Positions 52,919 to 61,662 of a stretch of DNA of 64,000 nt are shown here, one piece after another; within the stretch, counting starts at the first letter, position 1; each line of letters begins with the position of its first letter. A model generated the notes under the pieces. That model saw only the letters and a program-made list of their open reading frames with translations. It was not told the DNA's origin and did no database searches. The position numbers and the translations under genes were made by a program. Source of the stretch: F1-120-MAGs238 sp964484185 (lineage in GTDB: Bacteria; Planctomycetota; Phycisphaerae; Phycisphaerales; UBA1924); assembly GCA_964484185.1 (NCBI GenBank), contig CAZAEQ010000006.1, positions 78,905-142,904 of the forward strand, written 5' to 3'.

Positions 52919-55132
52919 TCAGCAGCCGCTGCTGAACGCGTCAACAAAGTCGAGATAATCAAAGAAATCAATGGTCTGATCGCCATTAAAGTCCGCATCA
53001 TTCGAAAGTGCGCTGAACGCATCAACGAAATCGAGATAATCAAAGAAGTCAACGATCGTGTCGCCGTTGAAGTCCGCGTCGCAGAGCGTCAATGTCGCGG
53101 TGTCGCTCATCGCATCGCCGCAGGGGCTGAAGAAGTGGCAGCGGACAATGTACGAGCTTCCGCCGTTCAACGAACCAGGTGTGATTCCCAGGAACTGTCC
53201 GCTCGCGCCAAATATATCGAGCACGCGGCCGTCGTTCATCGTGTTCAGGCCATCAAACAATTGTGTGAAGCTCGTCGGGTTGGAAGCGTCCGCGATTTCC
53301 CATTGCGCCACAAGGTCAGCTGAATTGCTCACGGCAACGGACTGGAAGAACTGGAAGCTGCGGCGGCAGCCAACAGCGTTCACTGGCTGATCGAGCACAA
53401 GCGTTCCCTGCTGGAAGGTCACTGTCGCCGGATCGCTGGTCACTGTGCCGCAGGAGTTGGAAACAGTCACGCGGTAGCGGCCATCGCGGTTGTTGCCGCA
53501 CGTCGCCTGACCGATGCGAAGCTGATTCTTGTTGATGCCTTCATAGTCCCACTCCGCGCCATAGCCGAAACCGGCGCACGCTTCGGTCAGCGGCAGCCAC
53601 TGTCCGGGATTCGCGGAGTCTTCGCGTTCCCACGTGTACGTCATCGGGAATGTCCCCGAGGCGAACACGTTAAGTGAAACACCAAAGGGCGTGTACTGCG
53701 TGGAGGTGTAGTCGCGTGGCCCGATCGCGATGCGTGGTGCATCGCAGGCGACGCCCGCGCCGTTGAGATAGAGAATGCCGCGGTCGAAGCTATCCAGGCT
53801 CATTGCCGGATCGATGCAGGTGTTGATTGCGTTGCGGACGACTACAGAGAGGGCGTTGCCATCTGCACTGATCCCATTGATGCGAGTGATTGAGAAGCCG
53901 GGTTGCACAAGCGGGCTGCCGGGTGCTATTTGCTCGAGATATGTCTGGAAATCCATGGGCACGCCGCCATTGATGCCCGGGCCCCAGATAAATGGGCGAG
54001 CGACGCCGCCAAAGAAGGGCGATCCGTATTCGGCGGTGCCGACAATCGTGTTGCCATCATCGCTGACAGCGTTCACATAGATCGCCGAGAGCGCATTGAG
54101 TTGGAATCCATCAAAGTAATCGATGGGGCGGCCCAATGCTGCGGGCGTCCATGAGTTGTCGAGCTGGCGTGTCCACTTCACAAGTTGCAGATCCTCGATG
54201 GCAAAATTCGCGGTGCAGAACACCGGGCTGGGTCCGCCAGCAATCACATTGCCGGGGCCATTGACGATGTATGGTGCATAGGAACCAGAGAGATCATCAA
54301 TCAACGTCTGCACACCATTGGTCCAGACGCAGATGCGGCGGCCTTCATAGGGGAAACTCGGGTCATTGATCAAGCCCTGGTCATAGCCAGTAATGACTGA
54401 GCCATCGTTGTTGACGGAGTCGGCACGAGAAATCAAAGTGCCGGGCTGCATCGCAAGTGCTTCGGTGTTTCCAGTGGTGCTGTCATACTTGAACGCAACC
54501 AGATCGCCGCAGAGTCCGTAGCCAGGCCCGCCCGAACCAGTAAACAGTGGGGCAGACCACGCGCCACCGACGATGACGGTTCCGTTGCCGGAAATGTCGT
54601 TGGCAGTGTTGATCGTGCTGTCGCAGCGAGTGCCGCCGAAATAGCGCCCTGTGCCTGCATCCAGCACGCGCGGAACTGAACCGGTATTGACCCAGCCAGT
54701 GGCCGTTGTGTAACGATGTGCAATCGATGGAATCATGCAAGGGCTTGGCGGCGGCAGCGGTTCGCCAGGAACGCAGTCTCCAAAGGCGCAATAGCCGCTG
54801 AAGCAATTGAGATTGCCCCAGTTGGAACTGTTGCTCTTGCCAGTAGAGAACGCGCTGAAGTCGCTCGATGCGCGGAGTGCATCGCTACCGAAATCGGCAC
54901 CGGGTACCACTGAGTATCCAACACCACGTTGCCATGTGTACGGCACATAAGCAGGAATTGAATAGTCAAAAAGATACCCGATGGACTTCGTGCCATCTGA
55001 TGACATGTCATCAGCCAAGCCATTCACTATCAAAGTCGGCTGTGCAAGCACAGTTGAGCTGCCGATACACGCGAATGCCAGAGCGGCAAGAACGAGCGAT
55101 CCGGCTGAAAAATTGGGACGTTGTGATGCCAT
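52919..55132 (-). CDS. Secreted multi-domain protein with Ig-like domains and GC-type dockerin tail
   Basis: A 737-residue exported protein with GGAG before the ATG and a signal peptide ending near STVLAQP. Residues 40-450 show repeated units with SxDGTxxVG-like turns (SSDGTKSIGYLFDY, ISGNGTVIVGGAW, NNDGSVITGYDQG, VSDDGNTIVGTAEY), the pattern of the HAF-type probable extracellular repeats. Two Ig/PKD-like segments follow (FGVSLNVFASGTFPMTYTWE and RYRVTVSNSCGTVTSDPA). The tail is DFNGDTIVDFFDYLDFVDAF and DFNGDQTIDFFDYLDFVDAF, ending SSGC. Confidence 0.85.
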   Translation of the reverse strand: MASQRPNFSAGSLVLAALAFACIGSSTVLAQPTLIVNGLADDMSSDGTKSIGYLFDYSIPAYVPYTWQRGVGYSVVPGADFGSDALRASSDFSAFSTGKSNSSNWGNLNCFSGYCAFGDCVPGEPLPPPSPCMIPSIAHRYTTATGWVNTGSVPRVLDAGTGRYFGGTRCDSTINTANDISGNGTVIVGGAWSAPLFTGSGGPGYGLCGDLVAFKYDSTTGNTEALAMQPGTLISRADSVNNDGSVITGYDQGLINDPSFPYEGRRICVWTNGVQTLIDDLSGSYAPYIVNGPGNVIAGGPSPVFCTANFAIEDLQLVKWTRQLDNSWTPAALGRPIDYFDGFQLNALSAIYVNAVSDDGNTIVGTAEYGSPFFGGVARPFIWGPGINGGVPMDFQTYLEQIAPGSPLVQPGFSITRINGISADGNALSVVVRNAINTCIDPAMSLDSFDRGILYLNGAGVACDAPRIAIGPRDYTSTQYTPFGVSLNVFASGTFPMTYTWEREDSANPGQWLPLTEACAGFGYGAEWDYEGINKNQLRIGQATCGNNRDGRYRVTVSNSCGTVTSDPATVTFQQGTLVLDQPVNAVGCRRSFQFFQSVAVSNSADLVAQWEIADASNPTSFTQLFDGLNTMNDGRVLDIFGASGQFLGITPGSLNGGSSYIVRCHFFSPCGDAMSDTATLTLCDADFNGDTIVDFFDYLDFVDAFSALSNDADFNGDQTIDFFDYLDFVDAFSSGC

Positions 55133-55369
55133 TGCGAAAACTCCTGGTGCCATTGCCAAACGTGTTCTGAAGTCTCTCTTCCAGAGCATCTACTCCAGAA
55201 GCCCCCAAGCGAAAGCCAAAGCTGCGGCGATGGGTCGTGTCAATGACCCGCTCACGCCGAGCTTTGAGACTCCAGATTAACATCCTTTGAACATCCAGTC
55301 AAGATTCCAATTGGAAATTTATCTGAAAATCTGTCATCGGGCTCGCAAACCAACCAAAGGTTTGGTAAG

Positions 55370-56596
55370 ATGGTGGATCAGAGGGCAAAAATGCACGCAA
55401 GCGTCTTCGAATCAGATTGCCACGAAACAGTCACGAAGCTGAAATCAGCCTTGATAGAGCTCTACGATGCAGGTTCGGTAGACCCTAACAAGCCGCAGGA
55501 CGCTGCTCGCCAGCTTGGTATCAACAAAACCTTGACCTGGAGCATTTCCAGATTCCTCGAGTCCAGCGGCTCCATGGTCGCGGTCTCCTTCGTCCCCGGC
55601 GCAAGTTCCATCGCCAAGGTCGTCGAAGCTTTCCCATCCTCGCCGAGAGTGACCGAGGCGAAAGCAAGAGTCAACGAAGCGGCGCTTGGGGTCGACGCCA
55701 TGATCGCGCGGCATGCCGGCGATCGCACCACACTCGACCTCATTCTCGACAATCTGACTGCAAACCCAGATGACAGGTTGGAACTCAGCCGCCGACTCTC
55801 GTTCCGCGGCCAAAGCGGTATCTGCGGCGTGCAAGCCAAGACCCGTTTATCAACGTGGTTCCTCGCGCCCAGCGCATCTGATCCCACGCTCTTGGACATG
55901 GCCGCAATTCGCGGCTGTGTTCGCGTGAGACGTTTACGGCCCAATGTCCAGTGGCCGATTTTCAAAATGCGTTTCTGGGGGTTCCTCGACAATACCAGCG
56001 ATTCCCATCGGTGGGAGCCGCTTGATCGCGCCGCACCCAACGGTGTGCCTTTGATGACAGACTTTTGCCGCGGCGAGATCCCGCAAGTAGACGCCACGAA
56101 TACTGAACAAGGTCGTGATTATGTAATGCGTAGTGGCGAAGTGGGAAATACTGGTGCATTCGATTGCTTTGCGGGCGAAATCATGCGATCAGAAGTCGGT
56201 CGATATGCAACCCCGGATGACAAAATCGGTGAAGTCGGAATGGTGATCTCCATGCCGTGCGAAAACATTGTGATAGATCTCCTCTATCACCGTGACCTGG
56301 ACTTTGTATCACATGCAACCTCGATCTTGTTCAGTGAAGTAATTCCACACGGTCAACGGACCCCTGGCGCAGATGATTCGAAAGTACTTCCTATTCGTCC
56401 GCGCCTGGTTGCGCTCGCTGGCTCGCCCCCTGCCGTGGCGACTCCATTGGTGCCAAGGTATTCAGAGATGGTCCAACGGGTCTTCGACCGCACCGGTTGG
56501 AACGCAGACGAATTTGCCGGCGTGCGCGTCGAAATGGAATACCCGCCGCTGCATTCGCAGCTGATGATTCGATTCCCGCTTCCTGTCGCGAAATGA
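55370..56596 (+). CDS. Uncharacterised protein with possible N-terminal HTH
   Basis: A 408-residue cytoplasmic-looking protein. Residues about 35-65 (PQDAARQLGINKTLTWSISRFLE) have the shape of a helix-turn-helix, in which DAARQLGIN and the following WSISRFL could be the two helices. The remainder is not recognised; it has a middle part (IRGCVRVRRLRPNVQWPIFKMR) with many Arg and Trp, and a C-terminal part with FDRTGWNADEFAGVRVEMEY. It has no signal peptide. It is the only plus-strand gene in an island of minus-strand GC-dockerin genes, so it may regulate them; this is inference. A weak AAGG site precedes the start. Confidence 0.55.
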   Translation: MVDQRAKMHASVFESDCHETVTKLKSALIELYDAGSVDPNKPQDAARQLGINKTLTWSISRFLESSGSMVAVSFVPGASSIAKVVEAFPSSPRVTEAKARVNEAALGVDAMIARHAGDRTTLDLILDNLTANPDDRLELSRRLSFRGQSGICGVQAKTRLSTWFLAPSASDPTLLDMAAIRGCVRVRRLRPNVQWPIFKMRFWGFLDNTSDSHRWEPLDRAAPNGVPLMTDFCRGEIPQVDATNTEQGRDYVMRSGEVGNTGAFDCFAGEIMRSEVGRYATPDDKIGEVGMVISMPCENIVIDLLYHRDLDFVSHATSILFSEVIPHGQRTPGADDSKVLPIRPRLVALAGSPPAVATPLVPRYSEMVQRVFDRTGWNADEFAGVRVEMEYPPLHSQLMIRFPLPVAK

Positions 56597-56779
56597 TTGT
56601 GCCTGTTGTCCGCTCTCCAGCACGACTATTAACTCTGGTGTGTTAGATTCCTGTGGCTCATTGCCGCCCCAAGGATATTTTCCTCTGGTAAAAGATGGTC
56701 GAATAACCATCAGCCTGACCAAAATACTGCTGGCATGAAAGAATTTCAGGAAAGAAAGTGCTCATTTCATGAACGCGGC

Positions 56780-57198
56780 ATCAAATTCTGTGGTATAAAC
56801 CAATACGAACGCTTCGTCGAGCCATGCGCTGCGGAAACCGCAGAACATACTCGAAGAGGAAGTTCGTACTGCCGGGATGGCTAGGCCTTCGGCCAAACCA
56901 TTCAGGCAAGTGTGCCGCGGACGACGGTCTGCGGGGAGACACGCTGGCAGCGGGGCGGCGGCATATGTGAAAGCACATGCTCGCAGCAAACCTCCCGTGA
57001 TGGCTGGCACGGTCGAAGTCTTTAAAGGAGGTGAACTAGTGAGTCATTCAGGTAACAAGGGGCTGCGCCGGTAACGTGTGATTAACACGAAACTACAGCG
57101 CCTCGACGAAGGCTGCCAAAGGCAGCAGCCTCAATGAGGATCACACAATGATCCAAATCTACCGGCAGACTCGAAAGAGTCTGCCGGTTGCCGTTTTA
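56780..57198 (+). ncRNA. Candidate structured RNA of unknown class
   Basis: The 719 bases between the HTH-like gene and the convergent GC-dockerin gene contain no supported gene but a dense series of inverted repeats that all pair on one strand. They include TACGAAC/GTTCGTA (56804-56868) enclosing CTGCGG-AAA-CCGCAG, ATGG..GGCC-TTC-GGCC..CCAT, CCGCGGA/TCTGCGG inside GTGT/ACAC, ATGTG-AAAG-CACAT, ACCTCC..GGAGGT around CCGTG/CACGG, GTGT-GATTA-ACAC, GCTGCC-AAA-GGCAGC, GGATCA-CACAA-TGATCC, and a final strong terminator. Extent is approximate; a possible -10 (TATAAA) is at 56794-56799. No match to RNase P RNA, tmRNA, SRP or 6S RNA was seen. Confidence 0.45.
57161..57198 (+). terminator. Intrinsic terminator of the candidate RNA
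   Basis: ACCGGCAGACTC and GAGTCTGCCGGT form a perfect 12-base stem closed by the stable tetraloop GAAA, followed by TGCCGTTTTAAT. Lies on the plus strand, opposite the direction of the next gene. Confidence 0.9.
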
Positions 57199-57315
57199 AT
57201 ACTCGCTGACGCGGCGAAGAAACACGCTCAGTATCCCGTGCTGAACGCTGCAAACGTCAGCCATCCATCCTGTCACGACCGCTCTTGGTTCTACTCCCGA
57301 CCATTGAGTGGCTTT

Positions 57316-58344
57316 TCAGCATCCGTTACTGAAAGTATCAACGAAATCAAGGTAATCGAAGAAGTCGACGATGCCATCGCGATTGAAGTCCGCGCCGGGC
57401 AACGAGCTTGAAAACGCATCGACAAAATCAAGATAGTCAAAAAAGTCGGCAACGCCATCGCAGTTGAAATCCGCGAGGCACCCGTCGATGGAGAGCATTG
57501 CAGTATTGCTCGCGATGGTGTCGCACGAACTTGTAACGACACACCGAAAGAGAATCGGCGGCACCCCCGGCAGGACGTCGAGCAGGAGGTGCAGATGATC
57601 GGTGGTCGCGCCGCTGGCGATGATCGTGCCGCCGTTGTAGGGCAAAGCGCCGTTGACACAATTGATCCAGTTTCCCGGCGAAGTTTCCAGTTGCCATTGG
57701 AGCGTGCCTGATCCCAACGCCGTGATGAAGAAGTCGGCGACACCGGTGCGGCATGTGGTCACGGAGTATGGATGCGACTCAATGTACACGCTGGGTCTGA
57801 GATGAACATCATCAAGCGCGGGGCCGTAATTCCCAATGGTGGTGCTCTCGAATCGAAGTTCATCAGTTCCATGACCGGTCACTAAAACAGTTTCCAGCCG
57901 CCAGCCCATGCTTGTGTTGGTGTGGCCGGCGGGATTGAATGTCGGCTGTGCAACCACATTTCCTCCCCATCGAACTTGCAGGGAGCGAATCAAGGGCTCA
58001 CTCGCGGGACTTTCCGCGGCGATGCGGTATGTCAGTATGTAGCAGGCGCCGGGTGTCGTGGAAATGGTCCTCGCAATTGTGCAGGGAGAGGCCCAGTTGA
58101 GCGAGATCGACTGCGCACCGGCGGCCGGCTGCCAAAGCGTGCGGACAATATCAATCCCAGTGGTCCCGCTGACGGTCCAGCCGGTCATGGCCGAGTTTCC
58201 CGAAGCAATCACCGCGTTTGGAACGCTGATGACCGGGATTTCGAATCCGCCATTGGTGATGAGGTCGGGCTGCGCACACGCCGAAGCGCTGGCGAGTGAA
58301 AAAAAAAGCGAGCACGAAAGGGGGCTGAATCCAGTGCGCTTCAT
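57316..58344 (-). CDS. Choice-of-anchor C/DUF642-like protein with GC-type dockerin tail
   Basis: A 342-residue exported protein; GGAGGTG precedes the ATG and the signal peptide ends near ASACAQPD. The first domain opens NGGFEIPV and contains GWTVSGTTGIDIVRTLW and AGAQSISLNW, the hallmarks of DUF642/choice-of-anchor C, a galactose-binding-like sandwich. An Ig-like segment follows around residues 200-290 (TCRTGVADFFITAL, LQWQLETSPGNWI). The tail repeats are DFNCDGVADFFDYLDFVDAF and DFNRDGIVDFFDYLDFVDTF, ending SNGC. Confidence 0.87.
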   Translation of the reverse strand: MKRTGFSPLSCSLFFSLASASACAQPDLITNGGFEIPVISVPNAVIASGNSAMTGWTVSGTTGIDIVRTLWQPAAGAQSISLNWASPCTIARTISTTPGACYILTYRIAAESPASEPLIRSLQVRWGGNVVAQPTFNPAGHTNTSMGWRLETVLVTGHGTDELRFESTTIGNYGPALDDVHLRPSVYIESHPYSVTTCRTGVADFFITALGSGTLQWQLETSPGNWINCVNGALPYNGGTIIASGATTDHLHLLLDVLPGVPPILFRCVVTSSCDTIASNTAMLSIDGCLADFNCDGVADFFDYLDFVDAFSSSLPGADFNRDGIVDFFDYLDFVDTFSNGC

Positions 58345-58419
58345 GAAGCACCTCCGATTTCAGAATACGGAGCAGAGCTACATGGTCGTCAGGGAAATAT
58401 CCCTGTTCGTTTCCGAGTT

Positions 58420-59238
58420 TTATTTCGCAGCGATTCCCGCCAGAAAGCATATCTGCGCGACCGTGAGTTCCTCGGCCCGCATCTGCGGAACAACTCCCTC
58501 AGGCCAGGCAGTTTCGCGGCCAAGCACCGAGCCTAGTTGCTTGCGGCGTTGCGAAAACAGTTTGGCGCAGAAATCAAGAAGTGTTGAAACTTCCGAAGTG
58601 GGGCGACTGCCTCGTGTCCAGCTCAGCATCGCACTATCTATTTTCGGCCGCGGCCAGAAGCATTCCGGGCTGAGCTTGGCGAGAAGCTTTACTTCGCCCG
58701 AAGCTTGTGCGATGACACCCAGCGGCCCGAAGTCTCGCGTGGACGGTTGAGCCAGCATACGTTCCGCGACTTCGTATTGAATCGTTACCCACATGCCGCT
58801 GCACTGCGGATATTGGCTCATCAAGATCATCATCAGCGGCGTACCTGCGCCGTAAGGCAGATTGGCAACCAGCTTGAAGGGCTGTTGACCAAGTGCGGCA
58901 TGCGCTTCCAGCGACAATGCACGCTTGGATTCGAGGCAATCTCCCATCACCAGTCGAAACTGATCGCCGCGGGAAGCGAAGCGTTCCGCAAGGTGTGATC
59001 CCAAGTCCTTGTCCAATTCACACGCAATCACGCGGCAGCCGCGCTCGAGCAACTCATCGGTCAGTGTGCCCGTGCCGGGTCCGACTTCCAGAACCAAATC
59101 GCCCGACTTCACATTCGCCGAATCAACGAGCTTGCGCAACAGATTGTGATCGACCAGAAAATTCTGACCCAGTGCATGCTTGGGTCGCAGGCCGCGTGTA
59201 TCGAGAATCTCCCGGATTTCAGCCAGTGTTTGCGGCAT
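58420..59238 (-). CDS. rsmA: 16S rRNA dimethyladenosine transferase
   Basis: Dimethylates two adjacent adenosines near the 3' end of 16S rRNA (KsgA). SAM-binding motif LVLEVGPGTGTLTDELL, the start ALGQNFLVDHNLL and the catalytic NLPYGAGTPLMM (canonical NLPY) are all present; the C-terminal domain includes LFSQRRKQLGSVL. The ATG at 59238 has AAGGAC just before it; an upstream ATG at 59250 would overlap the helicase stop codon. Length 272 is normal. Confidence 0.94.
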   Translation of the reverse strand: MPQTLAEIREILDTRGLRPKHALGQNFLVDHNLLRKLVDSANVKSGDLVLEVGPGTGTLTDELLERGCRVIACELDKDLGSHLAERFASRGDQFRLVMGDCLESKRALSLEAHAALGQQPFKLVANLPYGAGTPLMMILMSQYPQCSGMWVTIQYEVAERMLAQPSTRDFGPLGVIAQASGEVKLLAKLSPECFWPRPKIDSAMLSWTRGSRPTSEVSTLLDFCAKLFSQRRKQLGSVLGRETAWPEGVVPQMRAEELTVAQICFLAGIAAK

Positions 59239-59249
59239 AAGTCCTTGCA

Positions 59250-61634
59250 CTATCCAATGCGAGACAACCTCGCATACTCCAGCACCAGCGTCTTGGTACC
59301 AGCCTGCTGGAACTCCACAACCGCACGCGGCTGCATGTCGCGGATCACAGTCTTGATCTTGCCCACCCCGAATTGAGGATGCCGAACGAGAGCGCCCACG
59401 GGGAACTGATTCGCCAGCTTGCTCGATGACACGCGGCTGGGTGACCCATCATCGAAGTCGCCCCGCGAAGCAACCCGTGCTTTGAATCCGCGCCGCGCTC
59501 CATCATCTTCAATCTGCGAATACTCCTCATCGATTCCCTGCAGCGTGTCTTCGCGATAATGCGATGCCTGATCGCTGAACTTGATGCCTTCTTTGCCAAT
59601 TTCCTGCAGGAATCGACTGGGGATTGTGCGTTCTTGTATGCCGCGTTGAGTCCGGTACGCGGCAGCGCTGATGTGCAAACGGCGCATCGCTCGGGTAATT
59701 CCAACAAAGCAGAGCCGCCGCTCCTCCTCCAGCATCGCTTCGCTTTCCCGCGAACGCATGTGGGGCAGCAAACCTTCCTCAAGGCCAATCAGCGCAACTG
59801 CTTTGTATTCAAGACCCTTTGCTGCGTGCAGCGTCATAAGCGAAATCGCGCCTTGCGTTGGATCAACGGCATCGGCATCGGCAACCAGCGCGATCCCTTC
59901 CAGATACGCCCGCAGCATCGAAAGCAGCGGGGGAGTGACCTCCTGCGCATCACCTTCCTCATCAAGATCAAACTCGCTCGCCGGATCACCGATCGGATCA
60001 AACTCAGCTTCAAACTGCCGCGCTGAAGAAATCATTTCATCCAGGTTGTCGAGCCGTTCCAAGTCAGCCTCAGACTTGCTGGTCGCCGCCTGCGTGCGGT
60101 ACATCGCTTCGATACCACTTTCACGAATCACGCGCTCGACCAGTTCGGGCAGCGTCGCAGGCACGCTTGCGCCCATGAACGATCCATCGCCTGTCCAGTC
60201 ATCGAGTGTTGCAAGGAACTTGGCGATAGAGCCCACGGCTCTAGGCGAGAGACCGCCGACTTCTCGTGCACGTCGCAGCCCTTCCATTGCGCTCATGCCG
60301 TTGGCCGCAGCCCAGGTTTCAACGCGATCCATCGATGTATCACCAATGCCTCGAGCTGGCGTATTGATAATCCGCAGCAGGGACACTGAATCCGCAGGGT
60401 TCGCGATTGTTCGCAAATACGAAATCACGTTCTTCACTTCTTCGCGGTCAAAGAAGGCTGTGCCGCGTGCGATGACGTATGGCAAGCCCGCTGTCCGCAA
60501 CGCATCTTCCATGACGCGCGACAGCGAATTGGTGCGATAGAAAATCGCCATGTCCTTGTACGCGATTCCTTCAGACTCGCCATCAGATTCGTGCAGACGC
60601 TTCATCCAGTCTGTTACGACCTGAGCCTCATGCCGTTCTTCGCGACACAGATTCACCTGGATCTTTTCGCCGCCCTTGCGAGCCGTAAACAGCGGCTTAT
60701 CTTTGCGGCGTTTGTTGATCTTGATTAAGGTATCAGCGGCCTGCAGAATTGGAGCTGAAGACCGGAAGTTCTCACCGAGCTTAATCACTCGGGCGCCGGG
60801 ATAGTGGGTCTCGAAATCCAGGATGTTTGCAATGTCCGCGCCACGCCAACCATAAATCGCCTGATCTGGATCGCCCACCACACATATGTTGGGCGAGCCT
60901 TCGCCTGCGAGCAAGCTGGCAATTACGAACTGAGCTTTATTGGTGTCTTGATACTCATCGACCAGCAGGTACTTCCAGCGGTCTTGACATTCCTGCCGCA
61001 CACCGTGGTTGTTTTTGAGAGCTTTCGCAGTCAGCACCAGCAGGTCATCAAAATCGACCGCGTTAGACTCTTTCAATGCTCGCTGATAACTGGCGTAGAT
61101 CTTCGCAAGGGTCTTGCTGTAAAAGTCATTTGCCTGCATCGCAAACTGTTCGGCGTCTATCAAGTCGTTCTTCGCAGTACTGATCGCACTCAGCACACTC
61201 CGCGGCGGCCAGTTTGTTGTCGAAAGGTCCAGAGCTTCCAAAGTCTTCTTCAGTAGGCTCGATTGATCAGATGTGTCATAGATCGTGAAGTCCGGCTTGA
61301 GCCCAGCATCAACAGCGAACTTTCGAAGGAGCCGTGCACACAGCGAGTGAAAGGTCGTAACAGTCAACCCACGAATCGCGCGAGGGTCGGCTTCGAGCAG
61401 GTGATTGGCACGCTCGCGCATCTCACCGGCGGCTTTATTTGTGAAGGTGACCGCAAGAATCTGCCAGGGTTTCACGCCGCGCGCGATCAAGGAAGCGATG
61501 CGGCGCGTGATCACACGGGTCTTGCCAGATCCCGCTGCGGCCAGCACCAGCAGCGGGCCATCCATGTGCAAAACCGCCTCGCGTTGCGGCGGGGTCAGGT
61601 CAGAAAGCAGGGTATCGGGAACGACAGCATCCAT
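59250..61634 (-). CDS. UvrD/PcrA-type superfamily 1 helicase
   Basis: A 3'-5' DNA helicase of the UvrD/PcrA/Rep family. Motifs in order: Q-motif LTPPQREAV, Walker A AAAGSGKTRVITRRI, Ib TFHSLCARLLR, Walker B LLVDEYQDTN, motif III GDPDQAIYGWRGADI, motif IV LGENFRSSAPIL, motif V LMTLHAAKGLEYKAVALIGL and motif VI VGITRAMRRL. The C-terminal end (GALVRHPQFGVGKI) is the PcrA-type RNA-polymerase-interacting tudor-like region. At 794 residues the length is normal. The gene is 11 bases upstream of rsmA. Confidence 0.93.
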   Translation of the reverse strand: MDAVVPDTLLSDLTPPQREAVLHMDGPLLVLAAAGSGKTRVITRRIASLIARGVKPWQILAVTFTNKAAGEMRERANHLLEADPRAIRGLTVTTFHSLCARLLRKFAVDAGLKPDFTIYDTSDQSSLLKKTLEALDLSTTNWPPRSVLSAISTAKNDLIDAEQFAMQANDFYSKTLAKIYASYQRALKESNAVDFDDLLVLTAKALKNNHGVRQECQDRWKYLLVDEYQDTNKAQFVIASLLAGEGSPNICVVGDPDQAIYGWRGADIANILDFETHYPGARVIKLGENFRSSAPILQAADTLIKINKRRKDKPLFTARKGGEKIQVNLCREERHEAQVVTDWMKRLHESDGESEGIAYKDMAIFYRTNSLSRVMEDALRTAGLPYVIARGTAFFDREEVKNVISYLRTIANPADSVSLLRIINTPARGIGDTSMDRVETWAAANGMSAMEGLRRAREVGGLSPRAVGSIAKFLATLDDWTGDGSFMGASVPATLPELVERVIRESGIEAMYRTQAATSKSEADLERLDNLDEMISSARQFEAEFDPIGDPASEFDLDEEGDAQEVTPPLLSMLRAYLEGIALVADADAVDPTQGAISLMTLHAAKGLEYKAVALIGLEEGLLPHMRSRESEAMLEEERRLCFVGITRAMRRLHISAAAYRTQRGIQERTIPSRFLQEIGKEGIKFSDQASHYREDTLQGIDEEYSQIEDDGARRGFKARVASRGDFDDGSPSRVSSSKLANQFPVGALVRHPQFGVGKIKTVIRDMQPRAVVEFQQAGTKTLVLEYARLSRIG

Positions 61635-61662
61635 GCACAGAAAGGATATGGTGGCAAGCGAC

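Noticed and set aside
56780..57198. RNase P RNA or tmRNA in the hairpin-rich interval
   Set aside because: The segment GAGGAAGTTCG resembles the RNase P motif GAGGAAAGTCC only in part, and the conserved 3' motif (ACAGAA..GGCTTA) is missing. The tmRNA ends and tag ORF are also absent.
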